Source of the DNA: CAYFTL01 sp964346145 | GTDB taxonomy: Bacteria; Bacillota; Clostridia; Christensenellales; Aristaeellaceae | Assembly: GCA_964346145.1 (NCBI GenBank) | Contig: CAYFTL010000050.1 | Coordinates: forward strand, 1 to 11,621 | DNA: 11,621 nucleotides | Direction of reading: 5' to 3' | Part shown: positions 6,479 to 11,621 of the stretch, piece after piece | Layout: every line of letters begins with the position of its first letter | How positions within the stretch are numbered: position 1 is the first letter of the stretch | Position numbers and translations under genes: made by a program | The notes under the pieces: generated by a model | What the model was told of the DNA's origin: nothing | Seen by the model: the letters and a program-made list of their open reading frames with translations, nothing else | Databases searched by the model: none

Positions 6479-7447
6479 GTGAATTACTCAGACATTTATG
6501 GACAGCCCGAGTTGGTCGCTAGCCTACAAGCAAATATGCAGACCGGCCGGGCTGTCCATGCATATCTGTTCATAGGTCCGTACGGCACGGGCAAGAAGAG
6601 TTTATCCTTTATCTGTGCCCGGGCGCTTCTGTGCAGTGGGCAGAACAAACCTTGTGATGTGTGCCCGCAATGCAAACGCGTTTTGAACGGCACACATCCC
6701 GATTTTTTGTTCATCGAACCTGAAAAATCCATCGGGGTGGACGAAATACGCGAACTGATTCAAAAGATAAGTACAAAGGCTTACGAGGGCGGACGCCGCG
6801 TGGTGATTATTGACCGTGCGGACAAGATGACGCCGCAGGCTCAAAATGCACTTTTGAAAACGTTGGAAACGCCACCCGAGCATGTGGTATTTTTTTTGCT
6901 CAGTTCTAACCATTCCCGGTTGCTACCTACGATTCTATCCCGGTGTAGCGTTGTGCGTTTGGAGCTTTTAAGCCGGGATGTGTTGGTTCAGGCGCTGGCC
7001 GGCAAAGGAATTACGGGTGAACGAGCTCAGCTTTTGGCTCGGTTGTCTGGCGGTAGCTTGGGCAAAGCGCTGGATATGAACGAGGACGAAGAATTTTGGA
7101 AGTTGCGTAGCAGAGTTTATGAAACGCTAGAGGCTTTGCGTACCCCGGCAGATGTTGCTGCGTGTGCACTAAAGTTAAGAGACGAAAAAGAAAACTCTGA
7201 ATTGGTGCTGAACATCATAGAAGACTGGGCGCGTGATTTGTTGCTCGCACAGAATTCGGACACCTTAGATATTTCACCGCATCTGAGCGGGCAATCTACA
7301 GACATCTTATTTCCAATGGAGGATAATCAACAGCTTTCGGCAGAGAACATATTGCCTTGCGTGTTTGAGGCGCGCCGCAGGCTAAGCAGCAATGTGGCAT
7401 GGCAGTCTGTTCTGGAAGTGTTGTTTTTAGATATATTAGGAGGATAG
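6479..7447 (+). CDS. holB: DNA polymerase III delta-prime subunit HolB
   Basis: HolB is a clamp-loader AAA+ subunit that helps place the sliding clamp on DNA during replication. The 322-residue product has a Walker A motif GPYGTGKKS at 33-41, a four-cysteine zinc site (C52, C59, C62, C65), a Walker B-like VVIIDRADKM at 108-117 (DRAD in place of DEAD), NALLKTLETPPEH, and the SRC motif at 154-156. The SRC motif and zinc site are also found in DnaX (tau/gamma), but the short length, the C-terminal helical domain without a tau-like extension, and the darA and ricT neighbours point to delta-prime. The start is GTG 6479, 7 nt after AAGGAG (6466-6471); the longer TTG-initiated frame at 6461 would start before this site. 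Its TAG stop is 2 nt from the ricT start, indicating tight coupling. Confidence 0.9.
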   Translation: MNYSDIYGQPELVASLQANMQTGRAVHAYLFIGPYGTGKKSLSFICARALLCSGQNKPCDVCPQCKRVLNGTHPDFLFIEPEKSIGVDEIRELIQKISTKAYEGGRRVVIIDRADKMTPQAQNALLKTLETPPEHVVFFLLSSNHSRLLPTILSRCSVVRLELLSRDVLVQALAGKGITGERAQLLARLSGGSLGKALDMNEDEEFWKLRSRVYETLEALRTPADVAACALKLRDEKENSELVLNIIEDWARDLLLAQNSDTLDISPHLSGQSTDILFPMEDNQQLSAENILPCVFEARRRLSSNVAWQSVLEVLFLDILGG

Positions 7448-7449
7448 AC

Positions 7450-8655
7450 ATGGCAACGGTTATAGGCGTTCGCTTCAAGAAAGCGAGTAAATTATATTAT
7501 TTTGATCCAACCGATGTATGGCCCCAGCCTTCCGATTTTGTGGTGGTGGAAACCACCCGAGGTGTGGAGCTGGGTGAAGTGGTAACGGGCGCTCGCGAGG
7601 TGCCAGATGACCAAATTATTGCACCGCTAAAAAAAGTGATGCGGATTGCATCTTCCGAAGATGTGGAACGGTGCGAACAAAATATAGAAAAAGAAAAAGA
7701 AGCTTTTAAGGTTTGTCAGGAAAAGATTCTCAAACACAAGTTGAGTATGAAGTTGGTGGATGCTGAATTTACATTCGACAACAGCAAGCTGATCTTCTAT
7801 TTCACGGCCAACGGGCGCGTGGACTTTCGTGAACTGGTGCGCGATCTGGCATCTGTTTTTAAAGTGCGCATTGAATTGCGCCAGATTGGCGTGCGGGATG
7901 AAGCGAAGATGATTGGCGGTTTGGGTGCGTGTGGACGCTCTATTTGCTGTGGGACTTTTTTAAGGGACTTTCAGCCGGTGTCTATCAAGATGGCCAAGGA
8001 ACAAAACCTGTCTTTGAATCCCACAAAAATCTCAGGGCAGTGTGGAAGGCTTATGTGTTGCCTAAAATATGAACACGATAACTACCAAACGGTGTTAAAG
8101 CAGTTGCCTAAGCCTGGTAAAGCCATAGCAACGCCCGATGGCGAAGGAACGCTCACTGAAATTAGTGTTACACGGGAAAAGGTAAAGGTGCGATTGCGCT
8201 TGAACGACGATACTTATGAAATACGGGAATACAACCTGGATGAGGTTTCCAAAGTGGGGGGCCGACCCAGACCTTCAAAGGAAGAAAAGGAAGCGGAGCA
8301 AGCGTTTGATCCCGAGTTGCAGGCCGGTGGCGAAGAGTGGAGCGGTGAGCAAGAACGAGAGCCGCTCGAAGAGTTGTCGCAGAACAAGCAGCATAGAAAT
8401 AATCGATGCGGGGAAACCAAAATTAAGAACCGACGGAACAAACCGAGCAAAATAGAAGAACCTGCAGGAGGCGATAAGGTAGAAGCCGAATTGGACGATG
8501 GGAAGGGTTGCGCATTTGAGTCCGATGTCGAAGATAAATCCTATGTGGAAGCGGTTGAGGTTTTTTCGACCAATGAAGAAGAGGTTTTTGAAGAGACTGC
8601 GCGACTGGTTAGCGCAGATGCATTGTTTTTCGATGAAGATGATCCTACTGAGTAA
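7450..8655 (+). CDS. ricT: RicT/YaaT family protein (PSP1 domain) with long acidic C-terminal tail
   Basis: In Bacillus, RicT belongs to the cytoplasmic RicA-RicF-RicT complex, which carries [4Fe-4S] clusters and promotes mRNA maturation by RNase Y as well as competence, sporulation and biofilm development. The core (about residues 1-275) matches the family. It begins TVIGVRFKKASKLYYFDP, contains the PSP1 region, and keeps the cysteine clusters GACGRSICC (C161, C166, C167) and CGRLMCC (C198, C203, C204). The remaining 126 or so residues are unusual: mostly Glu, Asp, Lys and Arg, with a basic patch near 315-335 and a strongly acidic end with DEDD. This tail is probably disordered and makes the protein 401 residues long, against about 275 in Bacillus. 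ATG 7450 follows AGGAGG by 6 nt and the holB stop by 2 nt. yabA, which follows ricT in Bacillus, is absent. Confidence 0.93.
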   Translation: MATVIGVRFKKASKLYYFDPTDVWPQPSDFVVVETTRGVELGEVVTGAREVPDDQIIAPLKKVMRIASSEDVERCEQNIEKEKEAFKVCQEKILKHKLSMKLVDAEFTFDNSKLIFYFTANGRVDFRELVRDLASVFKVRIELRQIGVRDEAKMIGGLGACGRSICCGTFLRDFQPVSIKMAKEQNLSLNPTKISGQCGRLMCCLKYEHDNYQTVLKQLPKPGKAIATPDGEGTLTEISVTREKVKVRLRLNDDTYEIREYNLDEVSKVGGRPRPSKEEKEAEQAFDPELQAGGEEWSGEQEREPLEELSQNKQHRNNRCGETKIKNRRNKPSKIEEPAGGDKVEAELDDGKGCAFESDVEDKSYVEAVEVFSTNEEEVFEETARLVSADALFFDEDDPTE

Positions 8656-8679
8656 AAGTGTAGTATCCGGTAAAAAACG

Positions 8680-8708
8680 TTGCACCTTTCCCTACTCGGT
8701 GCTATAAT
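8680..8708 (+). promoter_or_regulatory. sigma-A-like promoter of the ferredoxin gene
   Basis: TTGCAC (8680-8685), a 17-nt spacer, and a perfect TATAAT (8703-8708), 25 nt after the ricT stop. The leader of about 50 nt includes a weak hairpin (GTAGA 8716-8720 with TCTAC 8737-8741, and an inner GGC/GCC). Confidence 0.8.
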
Positions 8709-8766
8709 AACAATCGTAGATTGGCTTTTGCCCACGTCTACAAATATTTAGAGGGGGTGTTACTAT

Positions 8767-8937
8767 ATGGCATATGTTATTAGTGACGAATGCATCAGCT
8801 GCGGCGCTTGCGAAAGTGAATGCCCGGTAGAAGCAATTTCTGAGGGAGACGGGATTTACGTTATTGACGCAGATCTTTGCACTTCCTGTGGTGCCTGTGC
8901 TGACGTTTGTCCGGTAGATGCACCGGCTGAGGCTTAA
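8767..8937 (+). CDS. 2[4Fe-4S] clostridial-type ferredoxin
   Basis: This 56-residue acidic protein is a low-potential electron carrier of anaerobic metabolism, for example for pyruvate:ferredoxin oxidoreductase or hydrogenase. Two cluster motifs are complete: C9-x2-C12-x2-C15-x3-C19-Pro and C38-x2-C41-x2-C44-x3-C48-Pro, with the internal duplication typical of the clostridial ferredoxin. It begins MAYVISDECISCGACE and ends DAPAEA. The ATG follows GAGGGGG (8751-8757) at about 9 nt. It has its own consensus promoter and strong terminator, so it is monocistronic and probably well expressed. Its place between ricT and rsmA may be incidental, although RicT is itself an iron-sulfur protein. The redox partner cannot be told from this window. 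Confidence 0.95.
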   Translation: MAYVISDECISCGACESECPVEAISEGDGIYVIDADLCTSCGACADVCPVDAPAEA

Positions 8938-8941
8938 AGTT

Positions 8942-8985
8942 AAAATACAGCGGTTGAGTAGGCTGAACTCGACCGCTGTATTTTT
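8942..8985 (+). terminator. strong intrinsic terminator of the ferredoxin gene
   Basis: A long stem, AAAATACAGCGGTTGAGT (8942-8959) with the complement at 8967-8984, is interrupted only by one T-G pair. It has a 7-nt loop and ends in five T residues. It lies 5 nt after the ferredoxin stop and 33 nt before the rsmA start. The A-rich left flank may let it work in both directions. Confidence 0.93.
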
Positions 8986-9018
8986 ATGGATTCATATATT
9001 TTTTGTGGAGGCTTGAGT

Positions 9019-9873
9019 TTGGGTTACGAATTAAAAGCGCGAATGGCGCTGCAGAAGCACGGTTTTAAGTTTTCAAACAAGTTGGGTCAAAACTTTTTGC
9101 TGAGCGAAGACTTGCTAAAAAAAATGGTGGATTGTGCAGAGGTGGAAGCTGGAGATTGTGTCCTGGAAATTGGACCGGGAGCAGGCACGATGACGGCGGA
9201 GATGGAAAGCCGCGGGGTGAAAGTGCTTGCGCTGGAGATCGATGAAACGCTAAAACCTGTTTTAAGTGAAGTTTTGGCCGATCATCCGGATGCGGCGGTT
9301 TGCTATTGTGACGCGCTCAACTGCGACATTAACCGGCTATTGGAAAAGTATTTTCCGCGACGAAAGGTTAAGGTGGTGGCCAATCTTCCATATTATATCA
9401 CCACCGAACTTGTGTTGAAGTTGGTGCGCAATCCCGCTCCCTTTGCCGAGATTGTGTTGATGGTGCAAAAGGAAGCAGCGCAGCGCATCCAAGCGGAGCC
9501 CGGCACAAAGTCGTACGGCGTTTTGTCTGCAAATGTTCGTTATTGGGGAAATGTTAAGCCCCTTATGCAACTACCGCCGGAAGTTTTTACGCCCAGGCCC
9601 CATGTGCACAGCAGCTTAATAAAGATTATGCCTCACGAACATAAACTATTAAACGGTGCGGAAGAAGGCATTCTCTATCGGTTGATAGACGCCTGTTTTG
9701 CCATGCGGCGAAAAACTTTGGTCAACAATCTGTGTGCATCCTTTGCTATGACAAGGGAAGAAGCGGTGGAATTGTTGCGCACGGAAGGTCTGTCTGAAAA
9801 AATACGCGGGGAAGCTTTAACCAATGTGCAAATCATATCGTTAAGCAAACAAATTGCGCTCTGTAAAAAATAA
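9019..9873 (+). CDS. rsmA: 16S rRNA (adenine1518-N6/adenine1519-N6)-dimethyltransferase RsmA (KsgA)
   Basis: RsmA uses S-adenosylmethionine to dimethylate two adjacent adenines in the 3'-terminal hairpin of 16S rRNA, a late step of small-subunit assembly. Motifs in the 284-residue product are KLGQNFLLSEDLL at 21-33, the SAM-binding VLEIGPGAGTMT at 48-59, ALEIDE at 71-76, the catalytic-region ANLPYYIT at 121-128, VQKEAAQRI at 149-157, and FAMRRKTLVNNL at 227-238. TTG 9019 is preferred as the start because GGAGG (9007-9011) lies 7 nt upstream and the resulting N-terminus matches the family length. The upstream in-frame ATG at 8986 abuts the T-tract of the ferredoxin terminator and has no ribosome binding site; an ATG at 9043 also lacks one. 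No clear promoter precedes it. Confidence 0.95.
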   Translation: MGYELKARMALQKHGFKFSNKLGQNFLLSEDLLKKMVDCAEVEAGDCVLEIGPGAGTMTAEMESRGVKVLALEIDETLKPVLSEVLADHPDAAVCYCDALNCDINRLLEKYFPRRKVKVVANLPYYITTELVLKLVRNPAPFAEIVLMVQKEAAQRIQAEPGTKSYGVLSANVRYWGNVKPLMQLPPEVFTPRPHVHSSLIKIMPHEHKLLNGAEEGILYRLIDACFAMRRKTLVNNLCASFAMTREEAVELLRTEGLSEKIRGEALTNVQIISLSKQIALCKK

Positions 9874-9925
9874 ATGATTCTTTTTTCTCAACCGAAAGGA
9901 GAACAGGACTTAAGTGTCGTATAGA

Positions 9926-9931
9926 TATAAT
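9926..9931 (+). promoter_or_regulatory. candidate -10 element upstream of pckA
   Basis: A perfect TATAAT lies 65 nt before the pckA start, but no good -35 box is found at 16-18 nt, and it is not preceded by the TG of an extended -10. The 123-nt rsmA-pckA gap shows no terminator for rsmA. Real control of pckA may involve an activator, or a weaker promoter such as TTGTTG (9945-9950) with TAACTA (9969-9974) at 18 nt. Confidence 0.3.
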
Positions 9932-9996
9932 ATGGAGTAAGTTGTTGTTGTTTTATTCGGCAATTCACTAACTAATAAAAAATGGAGGAGTATCAC

Positions 9997-11577
9997 ATGA
10001 GCCAATTATCGCTTGACTACCTTGGAATCATCAATCCCACCGAAGTGCATCGTAATTTGACACCCGCCGAGCTGACTGAACGCGCTGTTGCGCGCGGTGA
10101 AGGCATTCTAAACGACACGGGCGCACTGTGCGTTTATACTGGAAAATATACAGGACGTTCCCCTCAGGATCGTTTTGTGGTGGACGAGCCGTTGATTCAC
10201 GATGACATCGACTGGGGTTCGGTCAATGTACCGATTTCCGTAGAAAAATTTGAGGCGATTTATAAGCGCATGACTGCTTATCTGCAAAATCGTGAAATTT
10301 TTGTGTTTGACGGCTTTGCCGGCGCGGACGAAGCTTATCGCTTGAACGTGCGCGTTGTAAACGAATTTGCAAGCCAGAACTTGTTTATTCATCAGCTGTT
10401 GATCCGTCCTTCCGCGGAGGCACTGGAGAATTTCGAGCCTGGCTTTACCATAATTTGTGCCCCCGGTTTTAAATGCATCCCTGAAGTGGATGGCGTGCAT
10501 AGCGAAGCGGCAATCATCGTTTCTTTTGAAAAGAAATGCGTGATTATTGCAGGCAGCCAGTACGCCGGCGAAATGAAGAAATCCGTGTTCTCGGTCATGA
10601 ACTATCTGATGCCCGAGCAGGATGTATTCCCGATGCACTGCTCAGCCAATGTAGGCAAAGACGGTGACTGCGCGCTGTTTTTTGGCCTGTCGGGCACCGG
10701 CAAAACCACCTTGTCTGCCGACCCCAACCGTTTCCTGATCGGCGACGACGAGCATGGCTGGTCTGCCAATGGTATTTTCAACTTTGAGGGCGGCTGCTAT
10801 GCCAAGTGCATCAACCTATCCAAAGAGCACGAACCCGAAATTTGGGAAGCCATTAAATTCGGTGCATTGGTTGAAAACGTGGTGGTGAATCCCGAAACCC
10901 GCGTATGCGACTATGACGACGATTCCATAACCGAAAATACCCGTGTGGGCTATCCGGTGGATTACATTCCCAACGCCAAATTGCCGAGCACCGCTGGCCA
11001 TCCGAAGACCGTTATATTCCTGACGGCTGATGCCTTTGGCGTAATGCCCCCGATTGCCAAGCTGAGCAAAGAAGCTGCTATGTATCACTTCGTTTCGGGC
11101 TATACCGCGCGCTTAGCCGGAACCGAACGCGGCGTAACCGAACCCCAGGCGACATTCTCCACCTGTTTTGGCGGCCCCTTCCTGCCCCGTCCTGCCAGCA
11201 TCTATGCTGAAATGTTGGGCAAGCGTATCGACGAGTATGGCGCCAACGTGTACCTGGTAAACACCGGTTGGACCGGTGGCCCGGCTAGCGGAGAAGGTAC
11301 CCGCATGAAGCTTCCCTATACCCGCGCAATGGTCACGGCAGCTTTGAACGGAGACCTGGAATCAGTAGAATTTGAGCGCGATCCCGTGTTCAACGTGGAC
11401 GTGCCTAAATCTTGCCCCGGCGTACCCTCCGAGCTGCTCAGCCCCCGCAACGCTTGGAAAGACAAAGATGCTTACGACACAATGGCCAACGACCTGGCAG
11501 CCCGCTTCGAAAAGAACTTTGCCAAATACGAAGGCATGGATCAATCTGTGATTGATGCCGGCCCGAAAGCCAAATAA
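9997..11577 (+). CDS. pckA: phosphoenolpyruvate carboxykinase (ATP)
   Basis: PckA interconverts oxaloacetate plus ATP with PEP, CO2 and ADP in the cytoplasm. It works in gluconeogenesis, or in the carboxylating, ATP-forming direction in some anaerobes. The 526-residue length fits the ATP-type family. Motifs are TGRSPQDRF at 52-60 (substrate-binding Arg), MHCSANVG at 213-220, the PEPCK P-loop GLSGTGKTTLS at 230-240, the metal-binding GDDEHGW at 249-255, the mobile-lid region SGYTARLAGTE at 367-377, and NTGWTGG at 422-428. ATG 9997 follows GGAGGAG (9984-9990) by 6 nt; the in-frame ATG at 9982 lies upstream of this site. Codons ending in C (CCC, CGC, ACC) appear more often than in neighbouring genes, which suggests high expression. 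It is followed by a terminator and is probably monocistronic. Confidence 0.98.
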   Translation: MSQLSLDYLGIINPTEVHRNLTPAELTERAVARGEGILNDTGALCVYTGKYTGRSPQDRFVVDEPLIHDDIDWGSVNVPISVEKFEAIYKRMTAYLQNREIFVFDGFAGADEAYRLNVRVVNEFASQNLFIHQLLIRPSAEALENFEPGFTIICAPGFKCIPEVDGVHSEAAIIVSFEKKCVIIAGSQYAGEMKKSVFSVMNYLMPEQDVFPMHCSANVGKDGDCALFFGLSGTGKTTLSADPNRFLIGDDEHGWSANGIFNFEGGCYAKCINLSKEHEPEIWEAIKFGALVENVVVNPETRVCDYDDDSITENTRVGYPVDYIPNAKLPSTAGHPKTVIFLTADAFGVMPPIAKLSKEAAMYHFVSGYTARLAGTERGVTEPQATFSTCFGGPFLPRPASIYAEMLGKRIDEYGANVYLVNTGWTGGPASGEGTRMKLPYTRAMVTAALNGDLESVEFERDPVFNVDVPKSCPGVPSELLSPRNAWKDKDAYDTMANDLAARFEKNFAKYEGMDQSVIDAGPKAK

Positions 11578-11592
11578 GGTTCTTTAAATTTT

Positions 11593-11619
11593 AACCGCTC
11601 CCTTATGGAGCGGTTTTTT
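11593..11619 (+). terminator. intrinsic terminator of pckA
   Basis: A 9-bp stem, AACCGCTCC (11593-11601) with GGAGCGGTT (11607-11615), has a 5-nt loop and a T-tract to 11619. It lies 15 nt after the pckA stop. Confidence 0.93.
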
Positions 11620-11621
11620 CA

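Noticed and set aside
8275..8685. 136-codon minus-strand frame opposite the ricT tail
   Set aside because: It is antisense to the charged tail of ricT; its hydrophobic, Ser- and Leu-rich look is the expected complement of Glu/Lys codons.
10108..10638. 176-codon frame on the minus strand inside pckA
   Set aside because: It is antisense to a PEP carboxykinase whose motifs are unmistakable; it has no ribosome binding site or recognisable domain and mirrors the pckA codon pattern.
1..11621. CRISPR array, tRNA, insertion sequence or phage attachment site
   Set aside because: Reading the window I saw no regularly spaced repeats, cloverleaf-like genes, transposase frames with terminal inverted repeats, or integrase; the inverted repeats found are all explained as terminators.

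Overview
The window reads as ordinary chromosomal DNA of an anaerobic Gram-positive bacterium of the Firmicutes, most likely class Clostridia. The signs are a c-di-AMP receptor of the DarA/PstA family, a RicT (YaaT) protein next to holB, a short ACT-type SerA directly behind SerC, a clostridial-type 2[4Fe-4S] ferredoxin, an ATP-dependent PEP carboxykinase, strong AGGAGG-type ribosome binding sites, and four sigma-A-like promoters that all have 17-nt spacers. The genus cannot be named from this sequence. Every confident gene lies on the + strand.

Layout. (1) 1-1337 is AT-rich and holds no intact recognisable gene. It has a possible 41-codon membrane peptide (65-190) and an unrecognised gene (309-818) that appears broken by two opposing frameshifts but keeps its Shine-Dalgarno sequence and terminator. 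About 460 nt after that terminator hold nothing I can support. (2) 1338-3822 is the serine unit: promoter, serC, serA, terminator. (3) 3884-5992 is promoter, plsX, acpP, an intrinsic terminator, then rnc. (4) 6057-8655 is a consensus promoter followed by darA, holB and ricT, a shortened form of the tmk-darA-yaaR-holB-ricT-yabA neighbourhood of Bacillus. (5) 8680-8985 is a monocistronic ferredoxin gene with its own promoter and strong terminator; at 56 codons it is easy to miss. (6) 9019-9873 is rsmA (ksgA), starting at TTG just 33 nt after that terminator. (7) 9997-11619 is pckA and its terminator.

Together the genes cover serine synthesis from 3-phosphoglycerate, the acyl-phosphate step of phospholipid synthesis with its acyl carrier, RNA processing and rRNA methylation (rnc, ricT, rsmA), DNA polymerase clamp loading (holB), second-messenger sensing (darA), electron transfer, and the PEP/oxaloacetate node. 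Several start codons are set by ribosome binding sites or promoters rather than by the longest reading frame (serC, plsX, acpP, rnc, darA, holB, ricT, rsmA, pckA).

I found no CRISPR array, tRNA, rRNA, transposase or phage gene, and no convincing new multi-gene system. The items most worth checking are the frameshifted gene at 309-818, the long acidic tail on RicT, the ferredoxin gene next to ricT, the Asp in place of the expected catalytic Glu in SerA, and the terminators inside the acpP/rnc and ferredoxin/rsmA junctions.
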